64,000 nucleotides of DNA from positions 84,379,501-84,443,500 of the forward strand of contig NC_092588.1 in the NCBI RefSeq assembly GCF_047663525.1, read 5' to 3'. The notes beneath the pieces were generated by a model, which saw nothing but the letters and a program-made list of their open reading frames with translations, had not been told where the DNA came from and searched no databases. Positions 49,419 to 60,373 of this stretch are shown here, in pieces. The position numbers and the translations under genes were made by a program. Origin of the DNA: Anas platyrhynchos (lineage: Eukaryota; Chordata; Aves; Anseriformes; Anatidae). Position 1 is the stretch's first letter. Every line of letters begins with the position of its first letter.

Positions 49419-49911
49419 CTAGACCAAGACTGAATCGTGGGAAACCAGCAAAACTCTGGTGAAAAATGAAATGAAAAATGTTAAGGTCAGGCAGCTTGCC
49501 CACTGCAATTGCTACCCTGAAAGCAGATGGAGTGCATCTTCATACCCCACAGCCTGAGACACTAGTCGACAGGCCAGCCCATGTGATGAAGTCCATTGCT
49601 GTCCTGAATTTTAACGTGACAGGGGGACTCTTAAGCCTCTTGTTTATGCTTTAGTACTTGCGGTCTCTGGGAGGACCACAGCACACTCTTCTCTGTCTCC
49701 CCTTATTTGTTGATCGTCTGTAGGAAGAAGAGAACGTGCAGAGGCCCTCAGCCGTACATTGGGTCTGTTCTCACTCTGTGCAGCTCCATCATTGAGCAAA
49801 GTACCAACCTTGGTGCTTCTGTCAGGACTTGACACAAACTACAGAATACTAAAATGAAGCATTCACAACAAAACCGCATTGTTTTCCCCAGCCAAGCATC
49901 AAAACACTTAC

Positions 49912-50066
49912 AGAAGGGCATGGTCCCTCTCTGTGCACCTCAAGGGAAATCCACAAATCCTCACGTGGTTTCATCACATCCAGCACCCTTCTCTGTCCCT
50001 CCCAGCTAAACGTGCGCAGAGGCAGCTGTTGCCAAAGTGCTGTGGTGACACAATTCAGTTCTGTTT
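49912..50066 (-). other. Exon-like block a, unit 1
   Basis: A 155-bp minus-strand block with acceptor 'tgatgacttcag' and donor GTAAGT. The open frame is 2 nt plus 51 codons, including ALWQQLPLRTFSWEGQRRVL and VMKPREDLWISLEVHREGPC. It lies about 410 bp downstream of the solo LTR on the same strand. Unit 2 has a 1-bp insertion within it that breaks this frame. Confidence 0.35.
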
Positions 50067-50472
50067 CTGAAGTCATCACCGCAGGCGCCTCCCAGTGACG
50101 GCACAACACTCTCTGTTGCTAACGCGTATGTCTCAGAAACAGCTAGAGAAGTACCACTGTGCCCAAACTGACTTGAATTAGAGTAGTTCAAACATTATTC
50201 CCTGCTCCCCTACATCTGTGGAAGGTGTGTGATCAAACTTTTCCTTGCGAAGGGATTACAGACCAAAAGAGCTTGATTCTGAGACGTTGCCCGTCCTTGT
50301 AGAGCAGTTCACCTTTTATTTCCATGTCAGAAAAAAGAAGGTGAAATCAACAATTCTCTTCCTCCGAGCTGGGAATATGAAATAACCCCAATCATCCAGG
50401 AAGCCTTAATAAGGAAACTATGCACTTCCTTGTTAAACATCTTGTTTCTTGGGAAAACTTTTCCAGTCCTTT

Positions 50473-51574
50473 GCAACTGCGGTGGTCTGAATCGGCTGGG
50501 CAGCCGAGTTCCACCACGGCCGCTCTCTCACTCCCCCTCCTCAAAGGGAAAGGGGGAGAAAATACGATGCAAAGGGCTCAAGGGCTGAGATAAGGACGGG
50601 GAGATCACTCAACAACTATCGTGACGGGCAAAGCAGACTCAGCATAGGGAGACAGTAAGAGTGATTGCCTCCTACCAACAAACTAGACACGTGAGAAACA
50701 AAGGAAAGAAACCCAAAACATCTTCTCCCCATCTGCCCTCTTCCACCTCCTCCTCCTGAGCAGCGCAGGGAAACAGGGGACTGAGGGCTGCGGTCAGTCC
50801 CTGATGCTTTGTCCCCGCCGCTCCTTCTCGCTCCCTCCCTGCCCCTGCTCCCCGTGGGGTCCCTCCCACGGGATGCCGTCCTTCCCCAGCTGATCCCACA
50901 CGGGCTGCCCACAGGCAGCAGCTCCTCAAGCACTGCTCCCACACGGCTCCGTCCCACGGGCTCCATCCATCCATCCATCCATCCATCCATCCCCCAGGAG
51001 CAAACTGCTCCAGCACGGGTCCCCCACGGCTGGGCGGCAGCTCCCCCCAGACCCCCTGCTCCTGCGGGGGCTCCTCTCCACGAGGGGGCTGCAGCTGCGG
51101 CCCGGGGCCTGCTCCTGCGGGGGCTCTCTGTGGGCCGCAGCCGCCTCCAGGCCACATCCACCTGCTCCACCGGGGGCTCCTCCACCCACGGGGGGGCTGC
51201 AGCGTGGAGATCTGCTCCATGGGCTGCAGGGGGACAGCCTGCTCCACCAGGGGCCTCTCCCTGCACAGCCCGCAGGGGAACTGCTGCTGCCTGCCTGCAG
51301 CGACCCTGCCCTCCTGCTGCACTCACCTGGGGGGGCTGCAGGGCTGCTTCTCCTCTCTTTCTCCCTCCCTGTGAAACAGCTTCTTGTTGTTATTTATTTT
51401 CTCCTTTCTTCAATATGCTCTCCCAGAGGAGCAAGCGACATCGTTTCTTGGCTTGGCTCTGGCCAGCAGTGGAGCTGTTATCTAACGTGGGGCAGCTTCT
51501 AGATTCTCCTCACGGAAGCCACCCCTATGGCCCCCTGCTACCAAAACCTGGCCACGTAAACCCACCAGAGCAAC
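50473..51574 (-). mobile_element. Solo ERVL-like LTR with 5-bp target duplication, unit 1
   Basis: A minus-strand LTR at 50,478-51,569 (1,092 bp) flanked by GCAAC at 50,473-50,477 and 51,570-51,574. The minus-strand 5' end is near TCTGGTGGGTTTACG (first dinucleotide TC, probably a mutated TG) and the 3' end is CAGACCACCGCA. A 5-bp duplication fits the ERVL class. Inside are an AT-rich TATA-like site (about 51,388-51,402) and a donor CCCAG|GTGAGT at 51,326/51,327. The 216- and 236-codon minus-strand and 258-codon plus-strand frames are GC-rich by-products. The LTR family name is not confirmed. Confidence 0.82.
50963..50993. repeat. CCAT microsatellite inside the LTR
   Basis: About seven CCAT repeats in unit 1; the unit 2 copy (about 58,505-58,539) has one more. 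It is the only length difference between the two LTR copies. Confidence 0.85.
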
Positions 51575-51631
51575 TCTTCCGGTGAAGAAATTTTTCGTAA
51601 TAACCAACCAGAACCTCCCCTGGTACAACTT
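51575..51631. other. Link between LTR and CR1 in the array
   Basis: About 57 bp of sequence without recognised repeats joins the LTR of one unit to the CR1 fragment of the next (copy at 59,121-59,177). The window's left array edge lacks most of this link, which helps place the boundary. Confidence 0.6.
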
Positions 51632-51963
51632 CAGGGGTTTTGTTCTTCTCACTTGGGGCTTGGGAGAAGAGAACGATCCCCACCTCTCTGGAGCCTCCTT
51701 TCAGCTTCCTGTAGAGCACAGGAAGGGCTCCCCTGAGCCTCCTTTTCTCCACGCTGAACAACCCCAGCTCCCTCAGCCGCTCCTCACCAGACTTGTTCTC
51801 TAAACCCTTCACAAGCTTCAGAGCCCTTCTCCGCACACGCTCCAGCACCTCGAGCTCTTCGCTGAACACAGTGCTCGAGGTGCGGCCTCAGCAGAGCCGA
51901 GCACAGAGGGACAACCGCTTCCCTAGTCCTGACGGCCACTCTATGTCTGATACAAGCCAGCTG
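51632..51963 (-). mobile_element. CR1 fragment in unit 2
   Basis: Copy of the unit 1 CR1 fragment at an offset of 9,033. Here the minus-strand frame starts at 51,869 and runs on through the link sequence to 51,525, giving 114 codons of no biological meaning. Confidence 0.85.
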
Positions 51964-52332
51964 TAGAGATATTGATATACATATATATGCAGCACTAGTA
52001 CATGTTCCTTGGAAAACCGGTCCAACTCTCTTCAAACCCCGTACATTGATGGTTTCCTCTAACTTGCACTGACGCTTCAGCTGGATCCTCTAAATCCCAT
52101 GTTACTGCTTCTGCTTCCTAAGCAGGTGACAGAAACTCCTAAGCGGAGAGCAGAGGAGTTGTAGTTCTGTATCCAGGAAATATTTGGAAGTTTGGAAGAT
52201 GCTTCCCTTGCTCAGCTGCCATCCCTATGTTAATCAATCACCCGATCTTTTGCCTTCCAGCAAAAGTCTTGATGCAGTTCTTAAGGAAAGTTCTTTCTGA
52301 AAATCCTCAGCCACCTCTGTGCACGCCAAACC

Positions 52333-52714
52333 TTTCCTGGCACTGTGCAATGCGCGGATGGCAGCGATAAATCAGGTCGTGGAATGAATGGCAACGCGTG
52401 GGGAGGGACTTTTCAGGTGGCTTCGCGCTGTTTCGCAGGTCCCTGAATTAGAGGTAATGAGGAAACAAGCGGTAGAAACAAAACCTTGAGGGAGGCTGAG
52501 ATCAAGAATTGGCTACAGTGTTCAAGAGGACCTTTGGGCAGTGGGCAATTGCTGGCTGGCTCCAGGCGCGTGTCTGAGGGTCTCTGACCAACTGGGATTT
52601 GGGTGCGTGGACAGCACATGGGGCTACGGGGAGAGGACATGTAGGAGTGAAAAAGGGCAATAAACGCCTCCTGTTCAAGAGCCATCAGGAGTGTGTGTCT
52701 TGCGTCCCTTCAGC
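52333..52714 (+). mobile_element. Possible LTR end (R/U5-like), unit 2
   Basis: Copy of the 43.3-43.7 kb segment at an offset of 9,033, with the same AATAAA and GT-rich block. Confidence 0.35.
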
Positions 52715-52827
52715 AACACAAAGATTTGGCTCCAGATCCAAAATGTCATGTATTTGGCAATTTTATTTACAGTAGCACTCCCAACCCCTCCCATCCCCTC
52801 TTTTCCCTTCCCTCCACTCCCCTCCCC

Positions 52828-53310
52828 TATGCTCCCTGTCCCTACACTCCCCTACACTCCCCTCCCCTATACTACCCTACACACCCCTACACTCCCCTCC
52901 CCTATACTACCCTACACTCCCCTCCCCTATACTACCCTACACACCCCTACACTCCCCTCCCCTACACACCCCTACACTCCCCTCCCCTATACTACCCTAC
53001 ACACCCCTACACTCCCCTCCCCTATACTACCCTACACACCCCTACACTCCCCTCCCCTACACACCCCCACACACCACTACACTCCCCTATAATCCCCTCC
53101 CCTATACTTCCCTACACTCCCCTTCGCTACACTACCCTACATTACCCTATGCTCCCCTCCCCTATGCTCCCCTACGCTCCCCTCCCCTATCCTATCCTAC
53201 ACTCCCCTAAACTCCACTCCCCTACACTACCCTATACTCTCCTACGCTCCCCTCCCCTCTACTATGCTACACTACGCTATGCTACACTACGCTATGCTAC
53301 ACTACCCTAT
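52828..53310. repeat. 36-bp C-rich minisatellite, unit 2 (about 0.5 kb)
   Basis: Same repeat family as in unit 1 but only a few 36-bp periods, plus the same degenerate right edge with 15-bp subrepeats. The short length explains why unit 2 is the shortest unit. The 398-codon plus-strand frame across it is a repeat by-product. Confidence 0.95.
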
Positions 53311-53340
53311 CCTACCCTCCCCTACCTCCTCTACACTGTC

Positions 53341-53750
53341 TTCCCTTCCCCTCCTTCCCCTCCTTCCCCTCCTTCCCCTCCTTCCCCTCCTTCCCCTCCT
53401 TCCCCTCCTTCCCCTCCTTCCCCTCCTTCCCCTCCTTCCCCTCCTTCCCCTCCTTCCCCTCCTTCCCCTCCTTCCCCTCCTTCCCCTCCCCTCCCCTCCC
53501 CTCCCCTCCCCTCCTCTTCAATCCCCTCCCTCCCCTCCCTCCAATCGCATCGCATCGCATCGCATCGCCTCCCCTCCCCGCCCCTCCCCTTCCCTGCCCT
53601 CCCCTGCCCTCCCTTCCCTTTCCCTTTTCTTTCCCTTCCCCTCCCCTCCCCTCCCCTCCCCTCCCCTCCCCTCCCCTCCCCTCCCCTCCCCTCCCCTCCC
53701 CTCTCTTCCTTTTATTCCCTCCCCTTCCCTCCCCTCTTGTCTTCTTTCTT
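53341..53750. repeat. Pyrimidine arrays, unit 2
   Basis: About sixteen copies of the 9-bp unit (53,341-53,490), a cctcttcaatcccc interruption, a CATCG run (53,544-53,568), and an extended CCCCT array (about 53,636-53,703). Both simple arrays are longer than in unit 1. Confidence 0.93.
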
Positions 53751-53760
53751 TCAGGTAAGT
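53732..53760 (+). promoter_or_regulatory. Acceptor-donor junction AG|GTAAGT, unit 2
   Basis: Identical copy of the unit 1 junction; AG is at 53,753-53,754 and GTAAGT starts at 53,755. Confidence 0.4.
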
Positions 53761-56700
53761 TCAGATCGCTTCAGTCGTTCTCGTAGCTCATATCCCTGGC
53801 TGATTCACGCGAACCCATCAGCAGCAACCAGAAGCGCTCCAGCTGCTGTGTCACTAGTTGAGCAACAGTCTGCAACTGGGAATCGCTGACTTTGTTCTGT
53901 GGCTCAGACAGGTGCCTTTCAGTTGCACCCTGGCCTGGACGTGTCCTCTTGCTGTGTCCCCACCTACATCGCAGTTCTGCTTAGAAGCAGCAGCAGGCTT
54001 TGGAAGATGTCCCACTCCTTCCATTTTCAGTGGTTTAGCTTGGCTAGCCGGGTGGTGTCTGTCAAGAGAAGACAACAAAGAGATTTGGGTTAGAAACAGC
54101 TAACTGAGTAGTTCCTTTCCACAAGGGCAAGGAATATTTACCCGTTCCTAATGGAGGCTGCAGTGTCAGAGATAACGACAGGTCCTTCCGAGAGCTTTGA
54201 AATATCCCTTGGGGATGCTGTGTCCAGAGGACCAGAGCAAACCTGTCTAAAGTACACCGTGGAATCACTCGGAATTACTTCCTAGCACAGAAGCATGTGT
54301 CCGATACGGCTTCGGCTGGTTTCAGTGTTCTTCTGCACCTCATACCTAAATTAAGATAAGAGGTCTCAATGCAGATGGACAGCTTGAGAAACAGAGAAAT
54401 CACTGATGTGCTTTGAGTACTTCTAAGGACTGAGAACTAAATAAAGCCAATGTTGTAACATTAAGGATTGGTTAGAAAAGTAAACGTTAAAAACAAGTAA
54501 AGGAGAAGAACAAGTACGCTTTCTTAAAGTATCTACTGTACTTAAAGGATCTTTAAGCAAGTAAATAAGTAATGAAATATATACGCAGAGAGAGAGAGAG
54601 AGAGAGAGATACAGAAACCTAAGAAACTGCTGTGCAGCTTAGCTTCTTGCTCTCTTTTCTAAAAGTCCTAGTGAATACAGCATCTGCGTGCGTTACAAGC
54701 ATTACCCTCAGTCCAGCACAGGTACACACGAGAGGACAGCCTGCAGGTTGCGGAGGCAAAGAAACTGCTCTGGCTGGATGTGAAGAGCCAAGACAGAAGT
54801 TGCTGTCAGGGAAAAGATACACAGAGGGGATGGATGAAAAACACGGAGTGTGCTTCCGACCTTCACAACTTCTAAGCAAGCGGAGATGAGGTTGTGGAAG
54901 AACCAAATGAGCTGTTGATCTAGAAGCAGCCTGAAGACTGTCCTTAAGCAGGGCCTTGCATTCTTCATTTTTATAGCATTGCTTGCCTTCAAGTGCACGA
55001 TCATGATTTTATGAACTTTCTACCACTACAGAAATGCACCGGATTCTTTCACAAAACTTACGGGTGGTACTTGGAAATATTGGTCAGCATTCTCTATTTC
55101 CTTCGTCATCTCAATTCTCTTTTGGCCTGGGAAGCTTTTCAGAGCAGAGGAGAAGATCCGCTGTAATACGGAGTTTTGGATCCTGCAAAGGAAACGAAGA
55201 ATCCTACTGACAACTCTTTTCAACCTCACCTGCAACCATCACAGAAAAGAAGACCGAAAGAACACCGCTTTAGCATGGGAAGCATACATTTGAGCATAGG
55301 TGTCCTAGAGCTGAAGCCAGGTTAAGCAGGTTCCAAACAAGGTGAAGGAGCACACCCATAAAGCATTTCCATTAAGCTGTGCTTGCAAACAAATGGTTTA
55401 AAGACTTAGATTTTCTTACAAGTGAAGAATGAAAAAATAAAAAGAAAGAAAATTACCAGGACATCCAGTTTTCCTCTAGCTTGCTTTGCTTCTTTCCGAA
55501 TCTGAGTCTTGAGTGACAATCAGGGAGCAGCATTGTGCAGAAATGCCAAAGCCTCCCCAGCTTGTCGTACCTTCATCGACAAGGGCTTTGATACTGCTGC
55601 CTCCTCAGCACCATCAGCAATTTCCTAGGAAAGCTGGTGTCCACCAGGTCAAATAGGAATGGGAAATCCCTCTTGCCACAACTTCACACTCACACCAGAG
55701 TTGGCAGGACAGGCCGATGGACAGAGAAGTGTCTGTAAGAGTGTTAGAAAACAGGCTTTAGATTTCCGTCAACCCAGGAAAAATTACTTGCTCATCCCCT
55801 CAAACTGAACTCTCAGTAGAAGGAGGTGATCCCAAGCTGCATTCCTGACATCTATGCTGCAAAGTCATCCAGTGGGACATGTTACTGTACCAGCCTGTTA
55901 CGAACAGGAACAGGAGTTTGAGGTTATGCTGTTTGAGTAGAATTAAGCTCAAAGAGTTAGTCCTTTGGTATGTTTTTTGTCTGCAAGTGTTTTCACTGTT
56001 TCCCAGACAATGTCTCCAGCAAGCTGGCTGCTTGCTTCATTTGTTCTGTTCTGTTCTGTTCTTTTTGATTCTGTTTTGTTTTGTTTTCTCAGCAAGGATT
56101 CTTAGAGAAATGAGATTAAAGTGATCATATTGTATGTCCGTCCCTCCCTCCCTCCCCTTCGCTTGTCCAGAGCTTTTACCTTGTCCACCAGCTTGAATGA
56201 ACTCGGTCATAGGCGCAGGTGTGTCCAAGCAATTCTGTTCCTAGAGATGTTGTGAAAACAGACAGCTAAGGAGTGGGGAGAGGACGTGCTGCTGTCTGCA
56301 GTGTGACCTCAGCGCTTACCAAACAGTAGGGAATACACAGAGAAGGGCGTTAGGAAAACTTCAAGCCCCAGACACATTTATGTGGAAACCATATTTCCCA
56401 AGATAACGCTGGACACAACTGCATAATCAAAATGGATTCATTTCTTGGTTCATCCAACTCCTAGGTTTTAGTTTTAAAAAGTTTCTGTCTTGGCTTAAAG
56501 CACTCTTCCAATCTCTATTTCCAGTTACTAGGATTTCCTGAAATAGCTCATCCCATTTTTTTCTTTGTACAATCTCCCAGCCTCTTTGTTTTCCTCTCCC
56601 CAAGAAACTTAGAGCTGCTCTCTTCCTACTTGGCAACTAGATATGGAGCTGTATCAGCCAGAAGGAAGTTTCCTTCACACCTTCCGCTTCTTACGGTATC

Positions 56701-58014
56701 TGGACCTTTACTCTTACTCGCCCTTCCTACATTAGCACAAAGAAAGCTGTCTGGGAGATCTGATGTCTTGTTTTCCAGAAGCTACCCTGAATCACCTTTA
56801 CGAGAGCTGTCCCACGCTGCGAGCACAAGTCTTGCAGTCTGGCCAGATATTTGCCTTCTAAGTCGATAATCAAACCTGTCAAGTTAAGAACACGTAACCA
56901 ATGGAGAGGAAATCCTTTTATTTTGCTCCGAATTCACTTTTTTTTTTTTTTTTTTTTTCCTAGACCAAGACTGAATCGTGGGAAACCAGCAAAACTCTGG
57001 TGAAAAATGAAATGAAAAATGTTAAGGTCAGGCAGCTTGCCCACTGCAATTGCTACCCTGAAAGCAGATGGAGTGCATCTTCATACCCCACAGCCTGAGA
57101 CACTAGTCGACAGGCCAGCCCATGTGATGAAGTCCATTGCTGTCCTGAATTTTAACGTGACAGGGGGACTCTTAAGCCTCTTGTTTATGCTTTAGTACTT
57201 GCGGTCTCTGGGAGGACCACAGCACACTCTTCTCTGTCTCCCCTTATTTGTTGATCGTCTGTAGGAAGAAGAGAACGTGCAGAGGCCCTCAGCCGTACAT
57301 TGGGTCTGTTCTCACTCTGTGCAGCTCCATCATTGAGCAAAGTACCAACCTTGGTGCTTCTGTCAGGACTTGACACAAACTACAGAATACTAAAATGAAG
57401 CATTCACAACAAAACCGCATTGTTTTCCCCAGCCAAGCATCAAAACACTTACAGAAGGGCATGGTCCCTCTCTGTGCACCTCAAGGGGAGATCCACAAAT
57501 CCTCACGTGGTTTCATCACATCCAGCACCCTTCTCTGTCCCTCCCAGCTAAACGTGCGCAGAGGCAGCTGTTGCCAAAGTGCTGTGGTGACACAATTCAG
57601 TTCTGTTTCTGAAGTCATCACCGCAGGCGCCTCCCAGTGACGGCACAACACTCTCTGTTGCTAACGCGTATGTCTCAGAAACAGCTAGAGAAGTACCACT
57701 GTGCCCAAACTGACTTGAATTAGAGTAGTTCAAACATTATTCCCTGCTCCCCTACATCTGTGGAAGGTGTGTGATCAAACTTTTCCTTGCGAAGGGATTA
57801 CAGACCAAAAGAGCTTGATTCTGAGACGTTGCCCGTCCTTGTAGAGCAGTTCACCTTTTATTTCCATGTCAGAAAAAAGAAGGTGAAATCAACAATTCTC
57901 TTCCTCCGAGCTGGGAATATGAAATAACCCCAATCATCCAGGAAGCCTTAATAAGGAAACTATGCACTTCCTTGTTAAACATCTTGTTTCTTGGGAAAAC
58001 TTTTCCAGTCCTTT
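53761..58014. other. Single-copy-like core segment of unit 2
   Basis: Near-identical copy of 46,219-50,472 at an offset of 7,542, with exon-like blocks at 54,142-54,345, 54,706-54,802, 55,062-55,182, 55,457-55,732, 56,180-56,240, 56,796-56,875 and 57,453-57,608. It shares with unit 3, against unit 1, the bases matching 47,254 and 47,744. Confidence 0.6.
57453..57608 (-). other. Exon-like block a, unit 2, frameshifted
   Basis: Copy of 49,912-50,066 with the same splice-like ends but one extra base (caaggggagatcc instead of caagggaaatcc). The unit 1 reading frame is lost here. Either this unit's copy is a pseudogene or the block is non-coding in all units. Confidence 0.35.
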
Positions 58015-59120
58015 GCAACTGCGGTGGTCTGAATCGGCTGGGCAGCCGAGTTCCAGCACGGCCGCTCTCTCCCTCCCCCTCCTCCAAGGGAAAGGGGGAG
58101 AAAATACGATGCAAAGGGCTCAAGGGCTGAGATAAGGACGGGGAGATCACTCAACAACTATCGTGACGGGCAAAGCAGACTCAGCATAGGGAGACAGTAA
58201 GAGTGATTGCCTCCTACCAACAAACTAGACACGTGAGAAACAAAGGAAAGAAACCCAAAACATCTTCTCCCCATCTGCCCTCTTCCACCTCCTCCTCCTG
58301 AGCAGCGCAGGGAAACAGGGGACTGAGGGCTGCGGTCAGTCCCTGATGCTTTGTCCCCGCCGCTCCTTCTCGCTCCCTCCCTGCCCCTGCTCCCCGTGGG
58401 GTCCCTCCCACGGGATGCCGTCCTTCCCCAGCTGATCCCACACGGGCTGCCCACAGGCAGCAGCTCCTCAAGCACTGCTCCCACACGGCTCCGTCCCACG
58501 GGCTCCATCCATCCATCCATCCATCCATCCATCCATCCCCCAGGAGCAAACTGCTCCAGCACGGGTCCCCCACGGCTGGGCGGCAGCTCCCCCCAGACCC
58601 CCTGCTCCTGCGGGGGCTCCTCTCCACGAGGGGGCTGCAGCTGCGGCCCGGGGCCTGCTCCTGCGGGGGCTCTCTGTGGGCCGCAGCCGCCTCCAGGCCA
58701 CATCCACCTGCTCCACCGGGGGCTCCTCCACCCACGGGGGGGCTGCAGCGTGGAGATCTGCTCCATGGGCTGCAGGGGGACAGCCTGCTCCACCAGGGGC
58801 CTCTCCCTGCACAGCCCGCAGGGGAACTGCTGCTGCCTGCCTGCAGCGACCCTGCCCTCCTGCTGCACTCACCTGGGGGGGCTGCAGGGCTGCTTCTCCT
58901 CTCTTTCTCCCTCCCTGTGAAACAGCTTCTTGTTGTTATTTATTTTCTCCTTTCTTCAATATGCTCTCCCAGAGGAGCAAGCGACATCGTTTCTTGGCTT
59001 GGCTCTGGCCAGCAGTGGAGCTGTTATCTAACGTGGGGCAGCTTCTAGATTCTCCTCACGGAAGCCACCCCTATGGCCCCCTGCTACCAAAACCTGGCCA
59101 CGTAAACCCACCAGAGCAAC
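58015..59120 (-). mobile_element. Solo ERVL-like LTR with 5-bp target duplication, unit 2
   Basis: Copy of the unit 1 LTR: LTR 58,020-59,115 (1,096 bp) with the same GCAAC flanks at 58,015-58,019 and 59,116-59,120. It is 4 bp longer because of one extra CCAT. Both copies descend from one insertion that preceded unit duplication, since flanks and duplication are shared. Donor at 58,872/58,873. Confidence 0.82.
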
Positions 59121-59177
59121 TCTTCCGGTGAAGAAATTTTTCGTAATAACCAACCAGAACCTCCCCTGGTACAACTT

Positions 59178-59509
59178 CAGGGGTTTTGTTCTTCTCACTT
59201 GGGGCTTGGGAGAAGAGAACGATCCCCACCTCTCTGGAGCCTCCTTTCAGCTTCCTGTAGAGCACAGGAAGGGCTCCCCTGAGCCTCCTTTTCTCCACGC
59301 TGAACAACCCCAGCTCCCTCAGCCGCTCCTCACCAGACTTGTTCTCTAAACCCTTCACAAGCTTCAGAGCCCTTCTCCGCACACGCTCCAGCACCTCGAG
59401 CTCTTCGCTGAACACAGTGCTCGAGGTGCGGCCTCAGCAGAGCCGAGCACAGAGGGACAACCGCTTCCCTAGTCCTGACGGCCACTCTATGTCTGATACA
59501 AGCCAGCTG
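59178..59509 (-). mobile_element. CR1 fragment in unit 3
   Basis: Copy of the unit 2 CR1 fragment at an offset of 7,546; no differences were noticed. Confidence 0.85.
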
Positions 59510-59878
59510 TAGAGATATTGATATACATATATATGCAGCACTAGTACATGTTCCTTGGAAAACCGGTCCAACTCTCTTCAAACCCCGTACATTGATGGTT
59601 TCCTCTAACTTGCACTGACGCTTCAGCTGGATCCTCTAAATCCCATTTTACTGCTTCTGCTTCCTAAGCAGGTGACAGAAACTCCTAAGCGGAGAGCAGA
59701 GGAGTTGTAGTTCTGTATCCAGGAAATATTTGGAAGTTTGGAAGATGCTTCCCTTGCTCAGCTGCCATCCCTATGTTAATCAATCACCCGATCTTTTGCC
59801 TTCCAGCAAAAGTCTTGATGCAGTTCTTAAGGAAAGTTCTTTCTGAAAATCCTCAGCCACCTCTGTGCACGCCAAACC

Positions 59879-60260
59879 TTTCCTGGCACTGTGCAATGCG
59901 CGGATGGCAGCGATAAATCAGGTCGTGGAATGAATGGCAACGCGTGGGGAGGGACTTTTCAGGTGGCTTCGCGCTGTTTCGCAGGTCCCTGAATTAGAGG
60001 TAATGAGGAAACAAGCGGTAGAAACAAAACCTTGAGGGAGGCTGAGATCAAGAATTGGCTACAGTGTTCAAGAGGACCTTTGGGCAGTGGGCAATTGCTG
60101 GCTGGCTCCAGGCGCGTGTCTGAGGGTCTCTGACCAACTGGGATTTGGGTGCGTGGACAGCACATGGGGCTACGGGGAGAGGACATGTAGGAGTGAAAAA
60201 GGGCAATAAACGCCTCCTGTTCAAGAGCCATCAGGAGTGTGTGTCTTGCGTCCCTTCAGC
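59879..60260 (+). mobile_element. Possible LTR end (R/U5-like), unit 3
   Basis: Copy of the same segment at an offset of 7,546 from unit 2. Confidence 0.35.
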
Positions 60261-60373
60261 AACACAAAGATTTGGCTCCAGATCCAAAATGTCATGTATT
60301 TGGCAATTTTATTTACAGTAGCACTCCCAACCCCTCCCATCCCCTCTTTTCCCTTCCCTCCACTCCCCTCCCC

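Larger units (their letters stand above)
46219..50472. other. Single-copy-like core segment of unit 1
   Basis: About 4.25 kb of moderate-GC sequence with no transposon I recognise. It holds an AG microsatellite (47,045-47,067), a T tract (49,389-49,418) and the minus-strand exon-like blocks listed separately. A 69-codon minus-strand frame (48,885-49,094) is preserved in unit 2, but near identity of units makes that uninformative. This may be a decayed host gene piece captured in the array. Confidence 0.6.
42591..51623. repeat. Macro-repeat unit 1 (about 9,033 bp)
   Basis: The first unit of a head-to-tail array. Sequence from about 42,595 reappears 9,033 bp later at about 51,628 and again at about 59,174. 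Contents: CR1 fragment, LTR-end-like segment, 36-bp minisatellite, pyrimidine arrays, about 4.2 kb with exon-like blocks, solo LTR, short link. Unit phase is arbitrary; I set it at the left boundary of similarity. Confidence 0.95.
51624..59169. repeat. Macro-repeat unit 2 (about 7,546 bp)
   Basis: Same order of components as unit 1 but with a much shorter 36-bp minisatellite (about 0.5 kb instead of about 2.1 kb). Outside the tandem cores I spotted only about ten differences from unit 1 by eye, for example at 47,254, 47,744, 48,330, around 49,950, and in 50,516-50,545. It is therefore recent or homogenised. Confidence 0.95.

Noticed and set aside
50616-51326. 236-codon minus-strand and 258-codon plus-strand frames as genes
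   Set aside because: They lie wholly or almost wholly inside the GC-rich solo LTR, are mutually antisense and resemble no retroviral protein; the longer length is due to GC richness and the CCAT repeat.
52828-53310. CRISPR array
   Set aside because: Repeats are contiguous variants without unique spacers, and the DNA is eukaryotic.
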